From Metopolophium dirhodum (lineage: Eukaryota > Arthropoda > Insecta > Hemiptera > Aphididae): a stretch of DNA of 64,000 nt. The DNA lies in contig NC_083560.1 of the NCBI RefSeq assembly GCF_019925205.1, forward strand, positions 24,509,145 to 24,573,144, given 5' to 3'. Below the pieces are notes generated by a model. The model worked only from the letters and a program-made list of their open reading frames with translations, was not told the origin of the DNA and searched no databases. Each line of letters begins with the position of its first letter. The first letter of the stretch is position 1. The position numbers and the translations under genes were made by a program. Positions 43,157-52,951 of the stretch are shown piece after piece.

Positions 43157-44030
43157 ATATTTATCTAAACATTACATATATATAATTTTTAATAAATTAT
43201 ATCTACTAGGTACTTATAAATTATATCTACTAAATTTATTAATATCCTATCCGCGTGAGTAATTACCAAAAGTATTTACTCTACATGTATATACTATTAT
43301 TGATTTATAAACTAATAATACGTAACTACCGTCACCAAAATTAATAATACGTAAAAATTATTACTTATAAAATAAATATCATGCACAAATATTAAAATGA
43401 AATTACGTAAACGCGCGTCGTACGTTGGACATGGATGAGTACCTATCTAATAACACGTAAAACGTTCGACCGCCTATGTTACGCGTGTTAAATTTCGATA
43501 CGGTATCCCCTCACCCGTTTCCCTCGCCCTGTTCCGCGATGTTTTTTTATGCGTACGCGCTCGTACTACGCTCGAATATTATAACGAGAAATTCCCGGTT
43601 AATTACTCCGTAAATCCCTCTAATAATACTCGACTTCCTATCCCCTATTTTTATAGACTATAGACTATAAAAGTATTATTACTAATTTTTCCTAAATGAT
43701 TTAATTTCCTAATTTACGTGCTTTACCATTTAATCTTCTAAACACTAACAATTTTTTTTTTGATTTCTAATAATTATTTCTATTAACTTATTCTTAGTAA
43801 CGTTATACTATTTCTTATCCTAGGGCCCCTATAATTAATCTCTCTCTTTTTTTTTCTTTCAAAACTTTTCAAAATTTGACGTTAATTACTTTAATAAGGT
43901 CATCTACTGCCTTTTAATTCAAAATCTCTTTTTTTTTCAATATATATCACTTAAATTCTCTCAACAATTATATTTCAATTCAAAATTCAATATTTCACTT
44001 TAATCAATTATTCTCATATATAATTCAAAA
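43157..44030 (-). other. Gypsy leader, AT-rich
   Basis: Untranslated leader between gag and the repeat array, with many stops. GC-richer around 43420-43570. No ORF. Confidence 0.5.
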
Positions 44031-44034
44031 ATGC

Positions 44035-44227
44035 TACGCGCGTGCATCAATTTCCTAGATCAGCCTATCGCTGTCTACTTTAATTTATTAGATCAGTCCC
44101 CGCTGTCTATCACAAAATATCATAAAATACTTAGGTCAGTCCCTGCTGCCTATCACAAAATACCATAAAATTCTTAGGTCAGTCCCTGCTGCCTATCATA
44201 AAAAATCTCAGATCGGTCCTTGCCGTC
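44035..44227 (-). repeat. Gypsy leader tandem repeat array, gag-side part
   Basis: Degenerate 33-46-bp units of the form (A/T)GATCAGTCC-(C/T)GCTGTCTATCA-TAAAA. At least four units lie here and three more at 58909-59030. The array was split by the Polinton inside one unit. Position between primer site and gag parallels the insulator repeats in the Drosophila gypsy leader; function here is inference. Confidence 0.75.
44222..44227. repeat. Left target-site duplication of Polinton copy 2 (GCCGTC)
   Basis: Identical to 58909-58914. Six bp is the usual Polinton duplication length. Confidence 0.95.
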
Positions 44228-44330
44228 AGTAGTATATATTTGTATGTTCACAGCCAGCTTTTCCACGGTAAAAATTTTTTTTCAAGGGGGAATGTCCCCC
44301 TTGGAGCACTCAGATTTACCGTGTAACACA
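44228..44330. repeat. Left terminal inverted repeat of Polinton copy 2
   Basis: 103 bp identical to the reverse complement of 58806-58908; similarity stops abruptly after GTGTAACACA. Contains a nested hairpin at 44264-44323: outer 9-bp arms CACGGTAAA/TTTACCGTG, inner 9-bp arms CAAGGGGGA/TCCCCCTTG around ATG (44283-44303). Confidence 0.97.
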
Positions 44331-44583
44331 TTTCACACTGATTGTTAGTAAATTTTACCTCAAAAAAATGTACTGTATTTCATTTTTACTCATGTTGGTT
44401 ACACTGATTTTTTTAATAATGATAAAAACATTATTTATTATTTACAATAATTTTAAGCTGATTGCTGATTATTTTTTTCATATTCAGTTACTAATGATCC
44501 ATCGTTCACTCAAGTCGTGTCTCATTTTTCTTTATTTTCTCAAAGTTTTATTAAATTGTATAAGTTATTTAATTTCTTCAAAA

Positions 44584-44982
44584 ATGAATTTTCAAAAATG
44601 CGCAAACGATGTCCAGTCATTGGTCGATCAAATACGATTCAATTCAACGCCAGCGTATCCAGAATTCTCTGCATTTGTATCTAGGTTACGATCTTTTAAA
44701 AGTTTTCCTCCAAATACCGGTCAGAATAAGTACAAGCTCTCAGAATGCGGATTTTACTATATCAATCTCGATGACGCAGTTCAATGTCATTGGTGTGGAG
44801 TAATTCTACATAGTTTTGAAATCGATGATAATTGTTTTATAGAACATACCCGATTCTCACCAAAATGTTTATATGTATTATTAATGAAAGGTAATCAGTT
44901 TGTTCAAAAAGTCTTAAGTAAATATTGTAAAACCGAAGTTATTTGTAATTGTGAAACCGGTTCGTACGACACCATTTGTTAA
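44584..44982 (+). CDS. BIR-domain inhibitor-of-apoptosis-like protein, 132 aa
   Basis: Start chosen at the ATG at 44584; the in-frame extension back to 44368 is a hydrophobic, Ile/Leu/Phe-rich run typical of translated AT-rich DNA. A single BIR domain spans about residues 32-102: RLRSF, the CGFYYINLDDAVQCHWCG core, and the zinc ligands C68-x2-C71-x16-H88-x6-C95 exactly as in IAP proteins. There is no RING, so it would act by binding caspases or by competing for IAP partners. A second Cys-rich tail (C115, C121, C123, C132) is notable. First gene after the left terminal repeat. Host capture is likely. The left part of copy 1 is outside the window. Confidence 0.88.
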   Translation: MNFQKCANDVQSLVDQIRFNSTPAYPEFSAFVSRLRSFKSFPPNTGQNKYKLSECGFYYINLDDAVQCHWCGVILHSFEIDDNCFIEHTRFSPKCLYVLLMKGNQFVQKVLSKYCKTEVICNCETGSYDTIC

Positions 44983-45366
44983 ATCATGTTTTTTTTATAT
45001 AATATACTGTTTATAATATTTGCTGTATTGAATAAAAAAAAAAAATAAAAAAAAATTGAATGTTTTATCTTAAATGTTTTATTATTCGATTTAATATCTT
45101 GTGGACGTATAGCCTAGCGGGTTAGTGCGTATATAATAATTTAAAATGTTTTTCAGGTATCAGGTTAGTAAGTATATGTAAATTCCCTCTCTAGTATGCA
45201 CTAATTCGCTAACTGTACGTTCACATTTTTTGCATTTTTTTTTTTATCCGAGTTTTTAGTATATAATATGACTGCAAAGGAAAAAACTAACAGTCCAATG
45301 TATAACTCCTAACAGTTATATCCTACTTTTTATTGTGTACTTTTTTAGCAAAAAAAAAACTTCATT
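44983..45366. other. Intergenic, AT-rich
   Basis: Poly-A runs and an AATAAA at about 45030 for the BIR gene. GTATAGCCTAGCGGGTTAGT (about 45106-45125) matches a polymerase III A box but has no convincing B box. No ORF. Confidence 0.45.
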
Positions 45367-45987
45367 ATGAGTCCACCAATAATTGTCTGTAAGTCTACAT
45401 TCGACATCCGAGCTTTTAACAAGAAAAGTATTACAGTTGGATTACTAATTAATAAGCAGATTTCAATTATTTTATTATTAGAATGTAAACTTTCAAAGAA
45501 AATTATTACATTAAGTTTAGAAGAATGGTTCACACTGATGTCTGAATCTAATTACAATTCAATTATTAATAACCTAAATACCAGGGTGAGGCGTGTAAAG
45601 ATTACCGATTCCTTTTCATATTCAATTAATGTTAAACAGAGTTCAATTACCCTACATCTAAACGAGGAATATATTACCTTGACACACGTAGATTTGTACC
45701 GGCTTCGTCAATTACAGAATTTGATTGATTTGTATGTGGTAGACAAGCAAAAACGTTTAGCAAATTATCAAATTACTTTCAACACTGCATATGACCTAAT
45801 TAAAAATGATGTCCGTGGTCTGCCATCCACTTGTCAAAGGAACGAATTTACCAACCAATATATTCAAAACTATGATTTTAATTATTATAATCATTTACAG
45901 AACGATGACACATCGTTTTTATATGAAATATTACAATTTCATTTTAACACATTGTCCGATATGATTTTACAAGATCTAATAATATAA
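45367..45987 (+). CDS. Unknown Polinton protein, 206 aa (possible PC4-like fold)
   Basis: No firm family. Residues about 20-60 read ...ECKLSKKIITLSLEEWFTLM, which resembles the strand-turn-helix end (xxISLxxEEWxxL) of the PC4/p15 single-stranded-DNA-binding fold. A second beta-rich stretch (residues about 85-120, SSITLHLNEEYITLTHVDLYRL) could be a second such unit. The C-terminal part is helical and Asn/Tyr-rich. It lies after the BIR gene in the same direction, with its end facing the convergent spliced gene. If PC4-like, it might be the element's single-stranded-DNA-binding or transcription factor. This is weak inference. Confidence 0.65.
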   Translation: MSPPIIVCKSTFDIRAFNKKSITVGLLINKQISIILLLECKLSKKIITLSLEEWFTLMSESNYNSIINNLNTRVRRVKITDSFSYSINVKQSSITLHLNEEYITLTHVDLYRLRQLQNLIDLYVVDKQKRLANYQITFNTAYDLIKNDVRGLPSTCQRNEFTNQYIQNYDFNYYNHLQNDDTSFLYEILQFHFNTLSDMILQDLII

Positions 45988-46328
45988 AATATATAAATAT
46001 GTTTAATAATTATTTATTTAAAAAATAAAAACTTTTTTATTCAATAATAAACTTGCTTTTTTTTCTTAAATTACATGTTACCTTTAATCATAAAGAATAG
46101 TTTTAATGCGTTTTAGTTTCAAATTTTATGTTTTCAGTAAATAAGTAGATTAAATTTTGATAGTACAGAATTGATAGCAATGTTTCAATTAGAAATTTTT
46201 TTTCTCAGACATACTATATAGTTTATAGGTTTATGTTTTCCAAGACCTTTGAGTATTGAACAAATAAAAACATACATGTATAATAATATTTTGTTTTATT
46301 AAATGAAACTCATTTTTCCGTATAATAA
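45988..46328. other. Convergent intergenic region
   Basis: 3' ends of the 206-residue gene (plus) and the spliced gene (minus) meet here. AATAAA-like signals occur on both strands (46025-46050, 46262-46270). No ORF. Confidence 0.5.
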
Positions 46329-47242
46329 TCAAACAACCGTCTTGCTTTTAATAGTTTGACGCTTTGGATCGGTTAGTAATTTATCAAATATAATTTGCAT
46401 TGTCTCATTAAGACCAGTATGAAGTGTTTGATCTTTTGATTCGTCGGTCGTGTACAATCTAACAGTAGCTTCACTGAACTTCCATCTATTACAACAAATT
46501 ATTTTATTTAAAAACAAAAGAAGTAAATAAAATCAGTAAAAAAAAAACAGATTCAGCAATAGTTTTTAAATTTAAACCAATGTATTTACCTGTCCTTTAC
46601 TGGTACATTCTCGATGTTAGTAACCTTATAATGACTTAGCACCCAAAGATCCTTTCCTTTTTCTTCAAAAGGCGTCTTTATTGTCACAACGCCATCTCCT
46701 TGTCTGAATGTTAGCGAATTAAATACTTCAACATCAAAATCTTCTGATCTCAAGCGTTCGCTGATATTATCTCTGTATGATGCATTCTATAAAAAAAAAA
46801 TAAATTATTTATGCTATCATTAGGAAAAAATATTATTTTTATTACCATTTTATTCTGCTTCTTTTTCATAGGTTTTTTAACACTTGTTTTTTCTGCAGAA
46901 CGTTTTGATCCAGGTTTTGTTTTTGAAAAAGACGGTCTTATATCAATTGATTCGCTAAAATGTTCATTCTGTGAAACATAAAACATAGTATATTATTTTT
47001 TACTGTTTTTTTCCATTATATATTTTTTTCTATGTCCCAAGAATTATACCCAAAGCGTTGAGTAATGTTACGACGCACTTCCAATATACTATGTTATAAT
47101 CAGTCATTTAATATTATTTTAAGAATTATAACCATAGCGTTGAGTGGTGTTACGACCGGCCTCCAATTTTCTATGGTTATAAGATATTTAATAAGTAGTT
47201 ACTAACCTCTGAATCAGTTGAAGCAATTGTACGGTACGACAT
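46329..47242 (-). CDS. Four-exon spliced gene of the Polinton, 170 aa, unknown function
   Basis: Exons 47242-47207, 46968-46846, 46786-46590 and 46485-46329. Every junction is GT-AG: donors GAG|GTTAGT, ATG|GTAATA, CAG|GTAAAT; acceptors TTTCACAG, TTTTATAG, GTAATAG. The frame stays open through all joins (phases 0, 0, 2) to the TGA at 46329. The N-terminal third is Ser/Lys-rich with a nuclear-localisation-like run (KKPMKKKQNK). The rest is a beta-rich, mixed-charge domain (FRQGDGVVTIKTPF, KDLWVLSHYKVTN, WKFSEATVRLYTT) that I do not recognise. Introns are 238, 59 and 104 bp. A minus-strand TATA lies at 47331-47338. The nuclear signal suggests a DNA- or transcription-related role. Confidence 0.75.
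47041..47167. repeat. 45-bp direct repeats in intron 1 of the spliced gene
   Basis: GAATTATAMCCAWAGCGTTG...CCAAT occurs at 47041-47085 and 47123-47167, about 82% alike. The second carries into the window-start homologue (1-10 in copy 1). Confidence 0.7.
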
Positions 47243-47330
47243 TTTATTTTGGTAGTATTTCTGTTGAACTGAGCTTCTTGTCCTGGGATGAAATCTTGAA
47301 GACTGGTGAATATTAGAGAATACCCTCTGT

Positions 47331-47338
47331 CTTTTATA
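47331..47338 (-). promoter_or_regulatory. TATA box of the spliced gene
   Basis: TATAAAAG on the minus strand, 89 bp before the ATG at 47242; identical to copy 1 (174-181). Confidence 0.5.
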
Positions 47339-47436
47339 CACAGATTTTTACCACTACTTCAATAATTAAGTATACAAATGGTCATAGCCTTACATTATAG
47401 AAACCTGCTAAAACATGAACATACAGGTACAACAGC

Positions 47437-47862
47437 AAAATCACATTACATGACTTTAAATTGACGCTAACATAACCTATCCCAGCCAAATGTTTATGAC
47501 ATTCACCTTTTACCATGGTCAATACCCTCCTTGAATAAATTTCTACAATAACCTTACCTTAGATGGGTGCTGAAACATGTTCATATACAACAGCAAATTA
47601 CATTACATGAATTTAAATTATTACAAACAGGATTTAAAATAAATTAGAATGTATACATTCATTCTCAAAAACCAATTACATTATATGAATTTTAATTGTT
47701 GCTAACATAACCTGTCCAGCCAAATGTTATCACATTTACTAAATGTCAATGTTTAGAATGTATACATTCATTCTCAAAAACCAATTATATTATATGAATC
47801 TAAATTGCTGCTAATATAACCTGCTAAGTCAAATGTTTTCACATTTACTTAATGTCAATGCC
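47437..47862. repeat. Control-region tandem repeats, copy 2
   Basis: Same three units as 280-705. The GAATGTATACATTC palindromes at 47647-47660 and 47756-47769 are unchanged, although bases around them differ between copies. Confidence 0.75.
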
Positions 47863-47953
47863 ATTATAATATTAAAACAGGATGTAAAATAAGTTGAAAT
47901 GTTTAAATCCATCACAAAAAATTCTAATGAGAGAAGAGAGGGTTATTTTCGGG

Positions 47954-47991
47954 TATAAAACCCAGAATTTCTTAGCTTATCGTCATCAGTT
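47954..47991 (+). promoter_or_regulatory. Core promoter of plus-strand left gene set, copy 2
   Basis: TATAAAA at 47954-47960 and TCAGTT at 47986-47991, as in copy 1. Confidence 0.7.
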
Positions 47992-48167
47992 CAAGCAACA
48001 GCAGTTCCAAGAGCAGCCAGCAGCAGAACAGTCTTCTTCACCAAAACAACAGCCAGCCAGCAGTTTACCAAACATCTTCAATAGCCAGTCAAAAGATTGT
48101 CAAAACAACTCTAACAAATAGACCAGCCATCATACTTAGAAAAAGTACCTCAATTTCTACAAGCTAT
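47988..48167 (+). other. 5' leader exon, copy 2
   Basis: CAG-rich leader to the GTAAGT donor at 48168. Matching acceptors precede the genes at 49314, 49949, 50451 and 50917. Confidence 0.55.
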
Positions 48168-49310
48168 GTAAGTACTTTTTTTTTTTATTGTTATTATTTA
48201 ATTTAACATCATACTTCTTTTTTTTAAAAAATAAAATAGAATAATAACAATTTATTGTTGTAATGATAATACAGTTTTATAATATTACTATGGGTATTGA
48301 GTGTTTAGACTTAAAGATTTTTTTCATAGATTATTTAAAATAAAAACATTAAAATAGAAGTAGTTGAAAGACGGTTTCTCAACTCTCACTTTTAGTCACT
48401 ACTATAATATAAGCTGTTTTCTTTTTTTTGTTAAGTTATGATCAAGTAACAATAATACGTTATAATTACACCATAGAGTAATAATACTAAAATGAATTAC
48501 ACCACGTCTACAGTATAGAAGATAACTGATGTACCATACTATCATAGATTTACATAGATAAGATAGAACATCGGGCTTATCATTCATCAATAATATTGAT
48601 AATTATTACCTAACCTCAAAAATCTTTAATAGTCAATCTCTTTCATGATAATTACTATAGATACCGTTATCTAGTAGTTGTTGCACGATACCTTGTTTTT
48701 ATCAATGTTAAAATACTATAGCCGATTATAAATATTTGTTATAGATAACGTGATTGTTGTATTACACGTGTAATATTATCTTACGTAAAATGTTTTAATA
48801 TAAAAAATTTTTTTTATTATATTAAAATATTCAATAATGTTTAATGACTGTATAAAATATATCCTAAAACGTATATTATACACATATATAAATTTAAATT
48901 ATTTTTTCTATAATGTTTTTTTTATTGCTTTTACGTTAAGATTATTCGAAAGCTGCTGTCGCACGTTGATAGTAAACACGTAGTTGCTTTCGTGACAACG
49001 TAATGTTACCGTACGAACTCTACGATAGTTACAATCGCCCTATCTACTATTAACTAACATATAAATTATCACGTTTTTTTCTATTATCGTGTGACGTAGC
49101 TTCACTAGCAACTAAAATTTTATTTTTTATGATATAAATGCTATATTGTCTAATTTTTAAAGTTTTTTTATTTAGCTTTGAATAATATAATTAGTTATTA
49201 TTATATATACGTATTTACGTACATTCGTTGTTTTATAAATAATCGCTTTAATAATTAGATTTATATAATATTTTATATTTTATACTAATGTATTTAGTCA
49301 AAAATTACAG
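48168..49310 (+). other. AT-rich intron-like gap, copy 2
   Basis: As 1011-2157; no gene. Shorter by a few bases through T-run contraction. Confidence 0.5.
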
Positions 49311-49313
49311 ATA

Positions 49314-49685
49314 ATGAATTTTTGGCATTCATATGATTTTTGTAATGAACAAATTCAATATTATGGAGAACAAATTGTAACCTTAACGAAGATGATTGAT
49401 GAAAATAAGATTAAAGAAAGATATGAATATAAAGATCTCAAAAAAAAAATTAAAAACCTGAAATTCATTATTTATTTAAGTAGAACAAACTCTAACCCAA
49501 ATTTTTCTTATATAAAAGATTTAAACGCAAAATTAGTTTTATTAAGAGAAGAAAAAATGGATATATGTAAAAAATATAGTGATTTATATGTTACGAATTT
49601 TCGTAAGCGAGAACACTGTTTCGGTAAAAGGTTAGATTTTATTACAACAGCAGGATCTAAGCGCGAAAGATTTAGATCAGGTTAA
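49314..49685 (+). CDS. Small lysine-rich Polinton ORF, 123 aa, copy 2
   Basis: Intact, same length as 2161-2532, with three residue changes. Function unknown; see copy 1. Confidence 0.65.
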   Translation: MNFWHSYDFCNEQIQYYGEQIVTLTKMIDENKIKERYEYKDLKKKIKNLKFIIYLSRTNSNPNFSYIKDLNAKLVLLREEKMDICKKYSDLYVTNFRKREHCFGKRLDFITTAGSKRERFRSG

Positions 49686-49948
49686 AATTTTTTTTTAAAA
49701 ATTTGTTATGAATAATTAGTAATAATATTATAAGTTTATATTTATGTATATAGGTATTCAATGTAATTTTCTTTTTTTGATTAATACATACAAATTTTTA
49801 ATATAAAAGTTAAAAAACATAAAAAATAGAAATATGTTGGAAATAAATTATTGTCATTAATATGCATTATTTTTTTTTATCTGGCAGATAGTTTACAAAT
49901 TCTATATAATTTTTCCAGATTTTTTTTTTTAAAAAAAAAAGAAAAAAC

Positions 49949-50236
49949 ATGGAAGCCAAATCGTTAATTCACGAGCAAATCATTCAAATATTGGAACAGC
50001 AAAAAGAAAATGATCATGCTCAAGATGTTGACGAAAAAATGTTCTATTCCAATATTAAAAATATTAAAATAAAAATTCAAAAAGCGGTGCTGAAAGAAAC
50101 CAGAAAAAGACTTATTGAAGAAAAACAGAATTTAATAAACGAATTTAAACATTTAACATATATAAATTATTTATGCGAGAAAAATATTCAAAAAGGTCTA
50201 AATAATTTATATAGTAAATTAGATAATGTCGAATAA
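49949..50236 (+). CDS. Small helical Polinton ORF, 95 aa, copy 2
   Basis: Protein identical to 2794-3081 although the poly-T/A tract just upstream is longer here. Function unknown. Confidence 0.65.
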   Translation: MEAKSLIHEQIIQILEQQKENDHAQDVDEKMFYSNIKNIKIKIQKAVLKETRKRLIEEKQNLINEFKHLTYINYLCEKNIQKGLNNLYSKLDNVE

Positions 50237-50450
50237 TATTCTGTTTTTCAATAAATAATTAAAATATTATTTTTTTTTTTGTTATTATTTATTATTTTAT
50301 CATATAATTATTATTGTGTATATAAGATCTGCTGGTATGATAAATGTTTTCAAATAAAACTAATTTAATAAAAATGTTAGGAAAAGTGGTTTAGATTTAA
50401 AAAACGTATCAATTAGTTAGTTTTTGAAATTCTATGTAATTTTCAGAATC

Positions 50451-50720
50451 ATGAACCCAGAAATAAACGTAATTAAAAGCAGAATTCTAGCAGCAGAACA
50501 GCAGGTGCGTGACAATAAACGCTATTATATCGAGAAACGGAAAGCATTTCGAAAAGTATTTGTAAAAATTAATGATAGTATGAAGAAAAATTCATTTTTT
50601 AAAAATAAATTTATAAATGAACATAATAGATTCGAAAACTATTCAAGTGAATGTAAAGCAGATATTCAGTGTCGGTTAACAGAACTAAATAATCGGTTAA
50701 GAGAATTAGAATCTGAGTAA
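50451..50720 (+). CDS. Small coiled-coil Polinton ORF, 89 aa, copy 2
   Basis: Two residues longer than copy 1 (Lys-Ile insertion about residue 40) and one Leu-to-Phe change. The start follows the TTTTCAG acceptor, as in copy 1. Function unknown. Confidence 0.65.
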   Translation: MNPEINVIKSRILAAEQQVRDNKRYYIEKRKAFRKVFVKINDSMKKNSFFKNKFINEHNRFENYSSECKADIQCRLTELNNRLRELESE

Positions 50721-50916
50721 TTTCTTATTATATTAACCAATTCTTTTTTTCTTTGTAATAATTTAGAATTAATACTTTTATTATATTTTGAAAACAATAT
50801 TCTGAATTGCTTGCATAAGATTTAAAAAAAAGAAGTTGATGTTATAATAAATTTACAATATTATGATTGCTTTTACCTATGTTTTTTTTTATTTAATCTA
50901 TTTTTTCAGTTTCATA

Positions 50917-51777
50917 ATGAAAAGAAAAACGGTTACAAAACACGAGCGAATGTCATCTTCTGATGAAGGTTTATTTGAAATCGAGAGATTTAAGAAATGT
51001 TCAAAAACATTTTTGATTAAGAATACTTTAAATTTTATAGACTACACGCTTTTTTTTAACTATGTTAGAGATAAATTAATTTTAAAGTTAAAAGAATCAT
51101 GTTTACAATCATCTATAAAATTTAATTTACATGTGGATAGCGTATACGAAAGAATACTCACTCAAGAAGTTCGGGACATAGCTTTCAAAACTTCTAATAC
51201 ACTTGCATGTAATTCATCCGATTTCAATAAATTACTAAATGGAATGTTCAATAAATTATTATCTGAACAAGACCAGTTTTTAGCGAAAGGATCTGGGTGG
51301 TCCCTTAAAATTATAGATGTATTACAATTGAGAATTAATACAGTGAATCCTCTCAGATGAGGAACGTATCTAGATCTACCTGAATATATAAAAGATAAAA
51401 GAGCAATTATAAATGTAAAAAATAACGATGCTAAATGTTTTAAATATTCAATACTATCTAAGTTTGATAATCGATCGAATAAAACTTATTTGAATAAGAA
51501 ATATTTTAAAATGTTAGAAACAAAAAGTGGTTTAGATTTTAAATGTATTGATTTTCCAACACCAATCAGTCAGATGAAAAAATTTGAATGTACAAACGAT
51601 GTATCAATTAATATTTATAGTTTAAATGATAAAAAACATATTTTTCCTTTGTATATTTGTAATACTGAAAGAAAAAAACATTTCGATCTTTTTCTGTTCA
51701 ATAATGATGAAACATCACATTACTGTTATATAAAAAATTTTTCAAGATTCGTTAGAAGTCAGAAAACTAAAAATTAA
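50917..51777 (+). pseudogene. Polymerase-associated N-terminal domain protein, interrupted by TGA
   Basis: Same 286-codon frame as 3754-4614, but codon 148 (51358-51360) is TGA where copy 1 has GGA, in the conserved NPLRGG block. A product would lose the whole C-terminal half, including the KCF and HYCYIKNFSR blocks. One further change (Phe to Tyr at residue 49). It is the only broken gene in the element, so the lesion is young or the gene is dispensable. Confidence 0.75.
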
Positions 51778-52033
51778 TGACTTAATGACTCAGTTTAAAA
51801 GCGTTATCTAGCGGAACAAAATACAGCAGTATTATTATTTTCATTGATTTATTTACCACTAGATGACGCTTTTTGTTTTTATCGATTGTAGATATATATA
51901 TAGTTTTCAAAACAGACTAATTAGGATCAGGAGATCATGTGAAATAATTAATTCGACTTAATAAAAAAACTGATATTTTATTTTATTAAAAAATAAATAA
52001 ATAAATAAATAAATATTATACATAAAAAAAACA

Positions 52034-52951
52034 TTATTTTAAAATATCTGATGATGTTATCCACGAATTTTGACTTGAATCAAAACCTAACCATTTAACA
52101 AACATTTTATTCCCAACTTTTTTTACAATACGTTCAATGAGAAAGGTGTTTGGAAAATCAGTTAATTTAATTTCCTGTTCATAAAAACCACCTAAAATTA
52201 CACTGCCTGATTCATCCTTTAGTTGATAAGTAACTGGATTTGTCTGTAAAACTTTTGAAACTGTAAATATTTCCGTTGTCCAATTTGGTGTATATCCTTT
52301 AGTAAATATATGTTTATACTTAGATATTCGTACTTTATCGTTAACTTTAAATTTTGGTTTATACAATGTTTCAGAAATTATATATGTGTTAAATTTAATT
52401 CTGTTTGTATCCATTCGAGCTTCACTAGGTGTACATTTGATTGTTCTGTGTTTTGTGTTATTATAGTTATGTGTAATTTTTGATATTGTATTGTACCAAT
52501 TCCATGTGCCTGTTGCAGTAAAATGTCTATATATATTATTTTTAAGAGTTCGAATCACACGTTCCGCGATTGAACATTTGATAACACTGTATGAACTGTA
52601 ATGTTTAATTTTATTTTTTTTCATTAAATCTTGGAATTGGACATTGTAAAATTCTGTACCATTATCTGTCTGTAAAAATTTTGGTTTAGCTTTTTTCAAT
52701 ATATTAAACATTCCTTTTGTACATTCTTTACCTGATTTATTTTTCAGCGGTTCCACAAATACATATTTGCTATATGTGTCTATAACAATTAATATGAATT
52801 TAAAACCATAATTTTTTTTAGAATGAGATTGCATATCCATTAAATCAGCTTGCCAGAGGTCGTCAATAAACCGTGTTACCACACTACGTCTAGGAAATAT
52901 TTTTCTCGCTGGTCGATGTAGCTCGTTAGCTATACTCTCTAAGGTTGTCAT
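52034..52951 (-). CDS. Polinton integrase with chromodomain, copy 2, 305 aa
   Basis: D36, D96 and E130 intact; differs from 4871-5788 at residue 78 (Lys to Thr). It lies in an element with perfect ends and a target duplication, so the enzyme family is demonstrably able to insert this sequence. Confidence 0.93.
   Translation of the reverse strand: MTTLESIANELHRPARKIFPRRSVVTRFIDDLWQADLMDMQSHSKKNYGFKFILIVIDTYSKYVFVEPLKNKSGKECTKGMFNILKKAKPKFLQTDNGTEFYNVQFQDLMKKNKIKHYSSYSVIKCSIAERVIRTLKNNIYRHFTATGTWNWYNTISKITHNYNNTKHRTIKCTPSEARMDTNRIKFNTYIISETLYKPKFKVNDKVRISKYKHIFTKGYTPNWTTEIFTVSKVLQTNPVTYQLKDESGSVILGGFYEQEIKLTDFPNTFLIERIVKKVGNKMFVKWLGFDSSQNSWITSSDILK

Noticed and set aside
44368..44583. N-terminal extension of the BIR gene
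   Set aside because: Low-complexity hydrophobic translation of AT-rich DNA; the ATG at 44584 gives a normal BIR protein.
45106..45125. Perfect polymerase III A-box match
   Set aside because: No convincing B box at the right distance and no tRNA fold.
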